A stretch of 64,000 bases of DNA from Plasmodium brasilianum (taxonomy: Eukaryota > Apicomplexa > Aconoidasida > Haemosporida > Plasmodiidae): NCBI RefSeq assembly GCF_023973825.1, contig NC_090118.1, positions 276,001 through 340,000 of the forward strand, in the 5' to 3' direction. Positions 1 through 15,000 of the stretch are shown piece after piece. Position 1 is the first letter of the stretch; each line of letters opens with the position of its first letter. Below the pieces are notes generated by a model, which worked only from the letters and a program-made list of their open reading frames with translations, was not told where the DNA came from and ran no database searches. A program made the translations under genes and the position numbers.

Positions 1-17
1 TTTTAAGAAGTGTTAAA

Positions 18-3000
18 ATGGAAAATTGGAAAAAGGGTAAAGGAGGTGAGAATGACGACAGCAGGGGAGGCAGTAATAGTAGCAGCAATAATAATGATAG
101 TGGTAATAGTATAATCAATTGTAATAACATAAGCAGTGGTAACAGCTTTTTCCCCGTGATTAAAACGGTGAGTGAAGGAGCAAACGCAAACAATGATACA
201 AGTGAGAATCCAAATGAAGATTTTTTTCACGTGAACAAGAAAAAAGTAAAATACGTGAGGGATGAAAACGCAAATGAAAACTGTAACAGCAGGGGTGATG
301 ACAACAATAACAATAGCAGTAGCAACATCAATAACAATAGCAGTAGCAACATCAATAACAATAGCAGTAGCAACATCAATAACAATATCAGTAGCAACAG
401 AAATAACAACAACAGTAGCGAGCAAAATAAGTATTATGTGAATTTTTTGCCAATACCTGAGCACATAAAATCCATTTACATGCTATCCGAAACAGCCAAT
501 AGCACAAAATATTTAAAAAAATATTTCATTAAGAACAATTTTTATAATTTCTACATTTTAGCTACTCTAATTGATTTTTTGAATTTATTTACTGTTATTC
601 ATAGTAAGACCAGATTAATTAAATTAAATGAAAAGGATGAAAAATTAAAATTTAACAAAAAATTAATGGAAATATATGGAAATGATGCAGATTTTGATAA
701 CGATTTAGAATACAAAGTTATGTATCCATTTGCTTTGACAGCTGACAACTTACTTTTTATTGTTAACTTAATTTTAAAAACATTTAAGCATTTAATTGTT
801 TATTTAATTAAAGTCCCTTCATCTTTTAATCAAAAAATTTTGAAAAATTTTTTCCAAAAGGATTATGATGATTTGTCCAATCATAAGGGGGATATGATGT
901 TATATTGTATCGATAACTTTAGCTCGTATAACAATGTAGATACTGTTAGTAGCATTAATAGAGAAAGTAAGTTAAACATTTCTTCATGTTCTATGCACAG
1001 TATTTCTGGTAGAGGTAAAAGCACTTCAGATGTGCTTCTTAATAATAGCGTGCTCCCGGCAAGCAACGGTAATAATAGTAGCAATAATGGCAATAACGGC
1101 AATAACTGCAATAGTGGTAACGGTAATGGTGAAAACTTAAACGTTTTTGTACAAAAGGATGCCATTGAAAATACAACGACCAGTATCATAAATTACACCA
1201 GGGGAGCAACTGCACATGCAGTTGGAGCATCAACTAGGACGGACGCTTCATCAGCAGTGGTGAGCCAGCAAAATGTGGATATGTCAAATATCATTCAAAA
1301 ATTAATACGAACTGAATCATCGAGTACATACACGTACAGAGAAATTTCGGAGTACTATTTACAAAACTATATGCATTTTTATTCTCTTTTTGATGTGTCA
1401 AAATTTACATTTAGAAGTTGCTTAATCCCATTCCTATTTGATAAGACTCATATATCAGAAACCCAGAATAACATTGATTTTATAAATTATATTTCTAATG
1501 TTAATAATTCAAATAATGTTGTTTTTACTCCATTCTTAATATTTTTATTTAAGCGAATTTTACCACAATTCATTTGTTTAAGTCATCCAACAATTTATAG
1601 TATCTATTCTTTAAATGGTTTTCAAAAAAATTTTAAAAATATGGAGGAGTATTACACTTCTTTAAGTAATATTGAATCGAAGAATTTGACATATATAAAA
1701 CATATACTTAATTTTATTCAACTTATTTTTGACATTCACAATTCTAGCTATGATGTACATAAAAAAGTCGTTTTAGAAATTATGCACTTAATAAGAGTAT
1801 ACTCCTTTTTTCAAAAAAAAAAAGAATCCGCTCATAAAAATATACACAGTAATTCAGTTAATTCGGACAATGTCTTCTCAACCGTCATAGACGTTTTCTC
1901 ATATGCTGTAAGTACCCTACTATATAAACTAGTTAATGAAGAACAAAATATAAAAGTTGAGAAAAGTGCTACTTTTGAAGAGATACAGTTATTAAATACG
2001 ACCAAACATGCTTCTAAGGCACTTGATCATAATAGAAAAGGAAATAAAAAAGGCAAAGAGGATAATTTTGAAGAACATAACAGGAATGCTAATAGTAGTA
2101 ATAGTCCCAATGATGACAGCGATGGAAACAATTACGGCGGAGTGGGTGGTGGGAACAGCGGTGGGAATAGCAATGGGAATAACAGTGGGAACAGCGGTGG
2201 GAACAGCGGTGGGAACAGCGGTGGGAATAGCAATGGGAATAGCAATGGGAACAGCGGTGGGAACAGCGGTGGGAATAGCGGTGGGAATAGCGGAGGAAAT
2301 ATAGGGGGAAACGACAATGAAGACGACGGAAAAGGAGAGAAGGATGATGGAAACAAAACGTTCTCGTACAGCAGGGAACAGTTAACGCTGTTTCGTCATG
2401 CTTTGTGTAATTTATTAAATAGATTAGATTACACGAAGGAAGATTTCGTTAACACTGCGACGTCCATTATTCGATGTTTGTCTGTATTAACATCAGCACC
2501 AGTTTTGGGATATCCTATAAAAACAAAAAACAATAAATTATATATGATAAAATTGAACAAAATGAATAAAAAAAAAAATAAAAATATAAAAAAAATAAAA
2601 AGAAATAAGAGGAGGAAAAATATATCATGTGTTACTTTTTTAAATCCATCCTATGTTCGTTTTAGATCTGATTCGAGTAATAACAATTCTGACTGTTCAG
2701 ATATTCCTTATTCAGTTGATTCGGATGTATCTTATGAGGAACATTTTATCTTTGACAATGATGATAGTAATGATGATGATATTCGTTATGAATACGAGGA
2801 AGAGATGGATGATGATTATATGGATGAAGAAGAGGACGAAGGGGTAGAGGAAGGAGAGGACGAAGGGGTAGAGGAAGGAGAGGACGACGAAGACGAAGGG
2901 GAAGATGAAGATGAAGAAGATGAAGATGATGATGGAGACGATGATGAAGAGGATGAAGAAGAGGAAGAGGAAGAAGATGAGGACGACGATGATGATGACG

Positions 3001-6000
3001 CGGAGAATGAAAATGAAAATGAACTTTCGAATGAGACAAATAACAATGAACAGCAAAGGGATAATCAGAATAATGGTACAAATAATAATAGCAACAGTAA
3101 CGGTATCAGTAATAGCAATAATAATATTATTAGTAGTAATAATAATAGTAGTAATGGTAATAATAATAGGAGTAATGGTAATAATAATAGTAGTAATGGT
3201 AATAATAATAGTAGTAATGGTAATAATAATAGTAGTAATGGTAATAATAATAATGAGCTGGAAGGAGAAATAAGACCCGGTAATAATAACGGAAGCACAT
3301 TTGTTGAAGGGGGAAATGGAATAGCAACACGTTACCCTGATGAAGGAGCAGGAAGAGGAGTAGAAGAAGGAGAAGGAGAAAGAGAAGGGGAAGCCGATAT
3401 GGACGATGAGGGAGAAGACGAAATGGAAGAAGATGATGATGAAGAAGACGAAGTGGACGAAGATGATGAAGATGAGGACGAAATGGATGAAGATGATGAA
3501 GACGAAGATGACATGGATGAAGATGAAGAAGATGATGAAGAAATGGACGAAGATGATGAAGCTATGGATGAAGAAGAGTATGACGAAATTGATATAGAAG
3601 ATGAGAGCGGAAGAGATAGAAATGTAAATGAACTTGAAAATAGTAGAGGTTTACATGTACATGCATATTTAGTACAAGATAGGAATGTTATTGATGAAGA
3701 TCAAATATATGATAATTCAAATAATTTATTATTACCCCATGAAGTAGATGAAAATGAAGAGAACCTATCAAATATGGATGATAATAATAACAATATTGTT
3801 TCAAGGTTAGATTTAGGATCAGACAGTAGTAATGATATGGACGATGAACAAAATGTTCGAAGGATAAGAGAAATTGATGAAACGGAGGAGTATGATAACG
3901 AAGATGATGATGATGAAGACGACGATGATGATGATGATGAAGAAGATGATGATGATGAAGACGACGATGATGATGAAGACGACGATGATGATGAAGATGA
4001 TGATGAGGATGATGAGGATGATGAGGAAGAGGAGGAAGAAGAGGAAGAAGAAGATGAAGACGAAATGGATGCAGATGACGAAGAAGAAGAAATTGATGAA
4101 AATAATAGCACATATAATGTTAATCAAAATGATGACAGTAGAAGATCAAACACTAACAACAATGGAGATCTAATGGATACCGAAATAAATGTTAACAACT
4201 CTCTGTTAAATTGTAATGAAAACCAACATGAAATTTTGGATATTTTGTTAGAAGAAGATGGTGCTTACAATAACAATGACGATATAGATGAATATAACGA
4301 TGATTATATAGATGACGGTGAAAATAATAGGAACGGCAATAATGATATTGGTAACGGTGTTATCAGCAATGGTATTATAAGCAATGGTCTTTTAGGGGAC
4401 GTAAATGCAAATAATACTGCAGGAATCAACAGAATTAATGTTGTAAATCCGGCGTATAGTAACAATATACAGGGGAATAAGAACAAAAATGAAGGCAATT
4501 ATGACGGTTGTGATAATAGGAGTGGTAAAGCACTTACAGGGGAAAGTAAAATAGCAGAAAATAATATAAGGAACCCATCTAATGATAATATTGTTCGATT
4601 TACAAATATGCCGCCCTATTCAAATTCCTCATCAGATCCTAAAAAAAATATAAACATATCAAATAATGCCAATATTTTATTGAGTACTGGAAGGGTGACA
4701 CAGAGCAAAAACGTTCGTAGCAATTTTGAAAATCATATTAATGGTAATAAAAATGATGGTATTAACAACAATGATAATAGTATTAACAACGTTGATAGTT
4801 GTAACAACAATAATGATCATGCCGGAAGTGGATCGAGACGAAATGCCTTATATAACCACTTGCAGAATAATAGTAGTCACATGAATGAATATATGCCCAC
4901 AGATAGTATTGCTTGCCAAGAAAAAATTCTACTTGATGATAATGATTCTCTTATTTTGCGCAATAACAATAAAACAAATAATTATAAATTTGATGAAGAG
5001 AATAACAAAGTTGCAGAAGGAAGTTATGTCAATAAAGAAGAAGCTAAGGATACCAGACTAAACGAACGAGAAGAAGGTAACATAATAAATAATGAAAATA
5101 TGATTAACAAAAATACATATGATGGTGTAACATCTCAGAATGATGAAAATAAAACAAATATTTTAAATGTTGAAAATGTTAAAAAGAGTAATGAAGCAGT
5201 TGTTTTAACAGAAGGCATAGGAATAAACACATCAGATGATATATTAAATCGCTCAGATATAAATGAAAATGACATTAATTTAATTGATTTGTATTATCAT
5301 TTCTATAATTCTAATAACCGAGATGTAAATACCCTACTTGACGAAAATAATAGTTTACTGTATTTAAATGAGACGGGAAGGATTCATTCAGCGTCCATGA
5401 AAAACACAAACTGCTTCATAAATGTAGGAAATGAGAATGAAAATGGCTCAGACGTGATTAACGGTAATGCCTCCGAACAACGATTGTTATTGAGTGGTAA
5501 CAATAGCAGCGGTAATAGTAGAATTGGTAATAGTGGAAGGAGTAATAATGGAAGGGGTGATAATGGAATCGATAATAATGAAATCAGTAATAGTGAAATC
5601 AGTAATAATGTAATGGGTAGTAGTTCAATCGGTAATAATGGAATCGGTAATAATGGAATCGGTAATAGTGGAAGGGGTAATAATGGAAGGGGTGATAATG
5701 GAAGGGGTGATAATGGAATCGATAATAATGAAATCAGTAATAATGGAAGCGGTATTAATGGAATGGGTAATAGTGCAATCGGTAACAGTACAATCGGCAA
5801 TAGTGGAATCAGTAACAGCGGAAGTAGTAGTCGTGGCATAACAAATCACAGGAGCAGTAACAATAATATAATAAGTTCTGCGCTTGTAAATTACGCTACC
5901 CCGAGTTCAAATATACTCTCATTAATGAATCAGCTTTGCTCAAATTTGCTGACTCTAAACAGAAGAAGAAATGAACGGATAGGTAATATCTTGACGACAG

Positions 6001-9000
6001 CTATACATTTACCTGATGGTGTAAGGAACATTAACACGTTAACTAATCACGATGATTTTAACAGAAGTACAAATATTACTAATGAAAATATCACATATGA
6101 TAGCAACAGTCCAGCAAATGATAGCAGTCCTCACTATTATCATATTAATTTTGATAGATCAAATAATACTATGTCGCCTCAACAACTTTTCAACAGTTCA
6201 TCTAATGTTAGAACTAATTTAGCTAGCAGAAATGTAAATCACACTACTAATAGTAACTTAAGAAATTTGTATAATAATATTAGAAATTATAATATAAGTG
6301 AAAATAATATTAACAGCTATAGAAACTCTACTTTTTTCTCTCCCCCATATGTTATAAGAAATAATAGAACGGAATTAACCACAGATGGTGGAATGAGTAA
6401 TAACAACAATGTTACTGAGGATTCAAATTATGAAACCTATGAAAGTAGTGGATCATTCTTAAGCAGATTTCAAAATGTGGCCTTGCTCACAGGCGGAGAA
6501 AGTGGAAATGGAGGAGGCAACTGTAACAGCAGTGGAAATAGTGGCATAAATAGTGGGGGAAACCGTAACGTAAACAATGTCGAAAACAACAACTCTAGTG
6601 GCAGTGGAATTGGCACAGGCAATGGAGATGCAACTATTGAAGAGCGCAGTGAGGATGTAAATAACACTAACCAAAGAAACGTAAGTGATATGAATGCATG
6701 TAGAACTCTTGCAAAAAACAGAAATGTCATGACTGAAAAAAAAGAAAATATGAATAAAAAGGATATGAGAAATGAAGAAAAATTTAACTTGATAGATTCC
6801 GTCCTAGATAATGACAAGAAGTTAAAGAGCAGTATTTGTAATATGATGTATAGTAGGTTATGCAAAACTATTCCTAAGGTTCATATAAATCTACCTATTG
6901 AAAATTTATTACAAGAGAAAAAAAAAATTATGCAAACTATGCAAAAGCAGATGGAAGAAAAAAATATAAATGAAAATAAAAAGGACGTAGAAAAAAATGA
7001 AATGACCAAAAATAACGAAGCAAAGAAGGATGCAAATGAAAAACATGAAATGATAATTAAAAATGAGCAGCATATACAAGAAAAAACAAGCTCCAAATTT
7101 AACGAAATTGTCGAAGGAAGCAAAACAAATAGAAGTAGCAATTTGAAGGATGATGATACAATTGTGGGGACTACAAGTACAGGAAATAATCAAATGGAAT
7201 ATTCCCAAACAAATATAATCAACAATACGAATGTTGAAAATTTAGAACAGAATACAAATGAGGTCAATTTATGTGAAATGAATGCTACTCAAAATGGCAC
7301 AAACAATACTGAACAACAAAATGTTGAAGATAATGAAGATTATAAAAATATAAATTATGAAGAATTATTTGATAATGTTTTGAATATTGAATCTCTTCTT
7401 ATAATTTGTTGTTCGTTAGGAATAAATGAGAGTCAATTTTTCCAACTACTAAATGTGGATAGATCATTTCTTATTGAACTTCCAAATAATCTAATAGATG
7501 AAATTATAATTCAGCATTTAAAAAATATCACCTTGGCTAGTATAAATGAAAAAGCTCAAGAAAATATAAGAAATAACAAGAACATATCTATAGACATCTA
7601 CAAGAAGTATTTAAAATATGAAGAGTTTAAAAAAACGCAATCAAATGATATACCTACGCACAATAATAATGAAGTGGATGTAAACGCAAACCCAGTCACA
7701 AACCCAGTTACAAACGCACAATCGGCATTAAACTCTACCGAAAGCAATATTACGCCCCATCAAGTAAACGAGACTTTTCCTAATGTAAGTACCAGTCAGA
7801 TTCATTCCCGTGAAGGAAGTACTTCCAATCCAGAAAACGTAACAAGTAACGAGATAAATGGAGTAGTTGAACAGAGTGCAAATAATTCGGAGGTCTGCAC
7901 CGTTGGAAACACAGCAAATACTGCAAATGATGCAAATACTGCAAATACTGCAAATGATGCAAATACTGCAAATACTGCAAATGATGCAAATACTGCAAAT
8001 GATGCAATTACTGCAAATACTGCAAATGATGCAAATACTGCTAACGAAGGCGAAAACAATGCACGTATTTATAACAGCATAAAAAAAAGCTATCTAGAAG
8101 CGTTACCCTCAAGCATTAGATCAGAGGTTAAAAAAAGAATTATAGGAAATAAAAATCAAAGAAATGACACGCAAGATGAAACCAATATTGCATTTATAGA
8201 TTCCTTAACACCTGAGCTAAGGAGAGATGTGTTATCCTCTGCAAGCTTAAGGTTCATTAGAACTCTGACTGAAGAAATGATAGAAGAAGCAAGGAATTTA
8301 AGATTCGTTGTGTTGAACAACCGATCGAACATTTTAAGTACAAATAGTAGGTCTAGACAGACAAACGTGCACAGCGCGAACAATGTGAATGGTGACAGCA
8401 TAAATTTGATTTCAAATATGAGGAATAACATTAACAGCAATGGTAATGACAATAGTACCGCCACGAATAATAGCAGCACCATCAACAGCACAGCTAATGG
8501 TGTGGGGAATGGCAATGGGGACAACAGAGGGAACAGTGTAGGAAACAGTATCAGTAGTAGCGTAGCACACAGCACGAGCAGAAATGCAGATAGCCATAGC
8601 GTATCCGGAAGATTAAACAATATAAGAAGTGACCTTCAGGAGCGAATAACAAACAGCGTGTTAAGAAATGCTGCATCGAGTTTAGGAAACAATATTACTA
8701 GTAACGGAAACAGCAATAGTAACAACAATAGTAACAACAATAGTAACAGCAATAGTAATAGCAACAGCAACTTCAGTGGTGCAGTTTTGCTAAGTAACAA
8801 TAACAGAAGTACACGAAACAACAGAACGTTATTCAGCACAAGTAGTAGAAACAGTATGAATAATAGGCGTCGTTTAAATATGCCATTGAGAAATTCCTTT
8901 GGAAATATGCATAGAAATAACTTTATTAGAATAACATATAATGAAAATAACAACCCAATTATAATGATAAATACAGGGCATGAGAATTATGACAGTCTTA

Positions 9001-12000
9001 CCGTTTCTCGCTTTCTTGATCATTTTTTGGGTGGTAGATCAGGAGATAGAACAATCCCCAGTTTACCCCTCTCTGAGAGTAACAACATGAATAGTAATTT
9101 TAGCACTTCTCCTAACCATCTCAATAATACGAATAGCAGTAGCAATAATAACAACATCGGAAGCAATAATAATAACAGTGGTAGTAACATGGGTAGTAGT
9201 GCCATCGGCAGCAACACTAATAACGGAGGAAACAATAGCATTAACAGCAATGTTAATATGGGCGTGAACATGAACTTAGGTATGAACAGTGGAGGTAATA
9301 ATAGTAATAATAATAATATGACTGAGACGAGATTATTTTTTGGTAACGAAAACAGAGTGAACAACAATGTTGATCCCAATTATCACGTAATGAACGATGA
9401 CAAATGTTTAGAAAAAGAAGATGATATATCCCTAAGTAAATATTTAAAAAGTTTATTTCCTTCAAATAATAATAAAGCAGACACAGATAGCTCTAAAAAT
9501 TCCTCCTTGTATGTATGCTTAGAAGAACCAGTTCCTTCTCAAGCATTAATTGATATATGCAGATTGCTATTTTTAAAAAAAGAAATAAATAAAAAAATAA
9601 TGTTTACCTTATTCTGCAATTTAACTTGTTCCTATCAAAAGACAAAAATATATGCTCTTCAACTCTTTATGAATATATTATGGTGTGCTTCTATAGATTT
9701 GCATGGAAAAAAAAATAATCCAACTTTAGTAGCTTTATATGCAATTAATTTCCCTCCAAAAATGTTATATCATAATGTAAATAAAAAAAATTATGGATTA
9801 TTTTCGGACAATTATTTTACAACAGCATATGTATCAGCTGAAAGAGTTCTTGAACAAATACAATCATTGCTTATTACCATTCCTCATATTACCTCCTTTT
9901 TTTGTACCTTGCTAATTCACCCAGCATATTTCATTCCAAAGGATATTGAGCAGAAGTTAAAAAAGAAGAAGGAAAAAAGTGAAGAATCAAAGAAGAATAA
10001 TAAAAGAGTAAGTGATGAGGGGGAAAAGGGAAAAGATTATAGAGTGATAGAACAAGAGGAACATGAGGAACAAGACGAGCAAGTAGAAACGGGTGAAGCG
10101 GACAAGGAAGAGGAAAAACTCCACGACGATGAAGCCGCCATCTTACAGTACGAGTTGAAAAGGAAAAGGCCAAAAATGGACCAAAGATATGTTGTTTGTT
10201 CGTCTAGTAAAAGCGCAAACGACGCTAATAACATTAGTAACGTTGGCAGCATTGGTAACGTTGGTAACAGCAATGACAGTAATAATAGCAGCAGAAATAA
10301 TAACAGCGCCAATAGTTGTTGTAGAAAGGTGGATAGATGCCGAAATGAATACCCCATAAATATTTTGTTTAAGTTATTAAATTCGTCTTTGTATTTAACT
10401 TCGAAAAAACTAATGAGTCATTTATTATCGGTCATCTATAATCTTTTAATTAACTGTGGGAAGAAATTACATACCTATGCAAATTTCACAAGGTGGGTGT
10501 ATGCGGAAAATTTAGAAGAAATTTTGAATAGTGAGATTAATAATGGTAATAGTAATGATGACTTTATGATGAAAAAGAGTGAAGAAGGTATCAACACATC
10601 TTTACTAAATAACAAGGGATCCAGTGATAAACGTGTTTCTACTACGAAAGAGAAGACTCCAAAACGTAACCACTGTAATAGTAATAACATCAATACTTCA
10701 AATAACAGTAATAGTGGTAGTAACAATAATAATAATATTAATAACAGTAGTAATAATAATAATAGTAGTAATAGTAATAGTAATGACAATACTAATAGTA
10801 ATGACAATACTAATAGTAATGACAATACTAATAGTAATAATAATAGTAATAATAATAATAATAATAATAGTAATAGTAATAATAATAATAATAGTAATAG
10901 TAATAGTAATAGTAATAGTAATAGTAATAGTAATAGTAATAGTAATAGTAATAGTAATAGTAATAGTAATAGTAATAATAATAATAATAGTAATAGTAAT
11001 AATAATAATAATAGTAATAGTAATAGTAATAGTAATAGTAATAGTAATAGTAATAGTAATAGTAATAGTAATAATAATAATAATAATAATAATAGTAATA
11101 GTAATAGTAATAATAACTTGAAAGAATTTAACCATTTGTCATCAAAAATTAATAAAGAACTTTTATTAAATATAAAAAATATAAAACATAGTGAAATGGA
11201 AAAACCAGATTCTTCTTCCAAACCTTATTATTTGCTAGAAGTAATATCAATAGATGCATTAAGTAATTTAAGTAAACTCATTTGTAACTATAAAACGAAC
11301 TTTTTATGGATTAGTAATAACAATAATAATAGTAACAACTCGAATAATAATAATTTAGAACAAGTACATAAACAAGACATATCTTCACTAACACAAATTA
11401 TTGTAATGTTTTTTTCCCATTATAAACTGAAAGATTTAGTTATTCGAACGTTAAAATATCATACACATGTTTTAATAAAGAGCATTATTTATGATTTAAA
11501 AAAAATTGTATACTCCATTCATAACAAAACCTTTAATATTTTTGCTGTTGATCATTCAGACAGTTTGGAACAAAAACTAATAGCTTTCTATAGGGTTATT
11601 ACTATATTATTTAATGCCCCATCTCTGATTGATAACCTAACGAACAAAAATGATGCAAATAAAAACACAAATGTAGAAGAAATTAATAAAGACATTGCTA
11701 AACAAAGCGGAAATGGGGATGTAGGTGTAGCTACTACAACGACTACTACTACAACTGCTGCTACTGTTACGGCTTATACAACTACTACTACTTCTACGAT
11801 ATCGAACATGCCAAATGACGAAGCTAATACTACAAAGAACGCTACTTCGAGTATTCACGCAAGTAGCGGAACACCGAATGGTAAAAGCGGAGAAGGAGCA
11901 TGCAAACAGAAGGCGGGAACGAATGAGCAGTTCGCAGCTAGTGGTAATAATGGCAGCAGTGATGCTAAAGGAAAAGGTTCCATTTGCAACAACAGCGAAA

Positions 12001-15000
12001 AAAAGAACAAGAAGGGAAATGAGGACACGAAATTTGATATCTGTGCAGATTTCTTTTTATCAATTAATATAGACTGCTTATGGGAAGAATTTAATAAGGC
12101 AATGCAAGTTATCAACAATTCATTAATTGATAAGAATTATAAATTTAAATATAACAATTTTGCTAACTATAGAACATCTAGTGCAACTAAAGTTGAGGGG
12201 GAATCCAACTTTCAGGCGGCTGATAATAATGATAAAGAAAATAAAACTTCAGAAAATGATGATAATGATAATAATAGTAATAATAAGAATAATAAGAATA
12301 ATAGTAATAACGATTTGTATGGGACTAAATCAAATGCTTCCTTGTTCGATTCTGATTCCTCTTCCTTTAGCACGTCTGAGCTCGACTTGGGTGTAAATAA
12401 TAACAACCCACAGCACGACTTTCAAGGTATAGGTGCACTAAATGAAGCCGAAGGTGAAAACAATAATAATGGAGGTAGTGGAAGCAATAACATAAGTAGC
12501 AGTAACAATGTAAGAAGCAATAACAACATTAGTGGGGGTAACCGTATCAGCAGAAGCACCAATTATCGAAGTAGAAATGATGGAGGACATAATGGTGAGG
12601 GAAAGAAAAAAGAAAACGATGATGAACCACCCCCAACTATTTTAAATTATTTATTGCCTTTAATGGAAGCATATTTATTTATAGAAGAAGTTATCTTAGT
12701 GTCTCAGTACAAACTAAGAAAATTCAAAGACTTAGAAAAAAAAGTAGCAAACTTAAATGTGGAGAGCATAAAAATTAACGAAAAACTAGCTTATGACGAC
12801 AGCCCATTTTATATAAGTATATATAACAAGAAGAAAAAAAAATCAACAAATGAAGTAGTCTATAATAGTTCGGACTCTTTTAAAACAAAAAATGCAAAAT
12901 CGAGTAATTCTAGTCTTTTGAATAAAACAAAAAGGAAAAAGCAATTAAGTGCTTTAGAAGAGGAAGAAGAATATCAGCAACATAAAAAGAAGGAAATATG
13001 TAGCTCCATTATTGGCGTACCAAAAATGGAAGAACAGGATGAAACGCACAAAGGAGTATATGAAGAAATACATGAAGAACAAGTACACTATGTGGATGAA
13101 CAAGATAACAAGTTAGAATACAAAAAAAAAGAACGATCCCAAAATTATGATATAATTACAGTAAATAATAAAGATAGTAACCACGAGAATTCAGCAGAAA
13201 AAACCCGAAGCTATATAAATGAAGGAAAATGTGTAGCAATTAATTTAAAAAAGAAGAAAACGGCTGATAATGATGAAGCAAATGGTAGTAAGGCAAATAG
13301 TAGTACAGAAAATAGTAGCAAAGAGATGGGCAAAAATAAAAGGGAAGAAATGAAATGCTTTGACGATGAGGTAGGAAAAGAAGGAGGAGGAGTACAAGTA
13401 GAAATAGGTAAAGATATACAAAATAGCAATAAAAAAGGTGCAAAAAAAAACACAGCAGATTATGTTAATTCGTGCAATGAAAATGAACAACAATGTATGG
13501 TCACTAGTAGCAGTGGTATTGGAATTGGTAATAAAAGTGAAAATAATGACAATAGTAATTATAACGACAGGTACAGTACAGTAACTTGTAAGAAGGATAT
13601 ACAGCTGAAATCGCCAGTAGAAGAAACAGGGAAACAAAATAATGAATTCTTTAATAACATTGAAGAAGAGGAGGAAGAAGAGGAGTTTGAAAATTTCAAG
13701 GAAAAACTACATGAAGAAGATGCAGAAGAAGAAGAGGAAGATGAATATATACAAATAAAATTAGAAGATAATGAAGGAACGATAAATAGTAGACATAAGA
13801 AACTAATAAAATTTGTTTACATAAATAGAAGAGTTATAAATAGCTTGATTAAACAAACTCCTATATTATTACACCACAATTTTAAGTCACTAATTAAATT
13901 AACATCATCATGTATTAATTTTGAAAACAAAAGGCATTATTTGAGGAAAAAATTAAAATATCTCAAGTCAGGTATAAGAAGTGAACCAATACGATTAAAC
14001 ATAAGAAGAGAAAAGGTATTTACGGATTCATATTACCAATTAAGGAATAAGTCAGGAAATGATTTAAAAGGAAAATTAGTTGTTACTTTCAAAAATGAAG
14101 AAGGAGTAGATGCAGGTGGATTAACTAGAGAATGGTATTCTATATTAGCAAAAGAAATTTTTAATCCTAATTATGCTTTATTTTGTAGAGAGGGGAAAAA
14201 AAGTGAATTTAATCATCCAAATCCTTTATCATACATTAATCCTGATCATTTACATTTTTTTAAATTTGTTGGGAAATTTATAGCTAAAGCAATTTATGAT
14301 GGTCAGGTAATTGATGCATATTTTTGTAGATCTTTTTATAAACATATGCTTGGAAGAAAAATTCTGAGAGCAGATGCCGAATCGGTAGATCCAGAATTTT
14401 ATAATAGCCTTATTAAAATATCAGAATATAAATTAGAAGATCTAAATTTAGAAATTAATTTTAGCACCGAAATTGATGAATTTGGAAAAACCAAAGTTAT
14501 CGACTTAATACCTAATGGTAGAAATATTGCAGTAACTGATGAAAACAAACAAAAATATATTGAACTATTATGTGAACTGAAAGTTACTAATAGTATAAAA
14601 GAACAGTTAGAAGCATTTATGGATGGATTTAAAGAATTGATTCAACCAAAACTAATATCTATTTTTGATGATAAAGAATTAGAATTACTTATTAGTGGTA
14701 TACCAACTATAGATTTAAATGATTTAAAAGAAAATGTGGAATATCATAATTATACTCCAAACTCAATTCAAATTATTTGGTTATGGGATGTACTACAAGA
14801 ATTTGATGAAAATAAAAGAGCTTCCTTCTTACAGTTTGTTACTGGAACTAGTAGAGTACCTTTAGGAGGATTTAAAAACCTAATGGGAATGAGAGGAGCT
14901 CAAAAAATGATTATTTATAGAGCCTACGGAGAGGATCGACTTCCAACTGCTCATACTTGCTTTAACCAGCTCGATTTACCTGAGTATTCGTCGAAAGAAT

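Noticed and set aside
2712..4127. Many reverse-strand frames rich in Ser/Leu/His opposite the acidic tracts
   Set aside because: GAT/GAA/GAC repeats read backwards give Ser/Phe/Ile runs; all overlap the clearly coding HECT frame.
10475..11221. Long open frames on the reverse strand and in a second forward frame (poly-Leu, poly-Ile/Val, poly-Thr/Ile)
   Set aside because: They are translations of the AAT/AGT microsatellite of the HECT ligase in other frames and have no independent sequence character.
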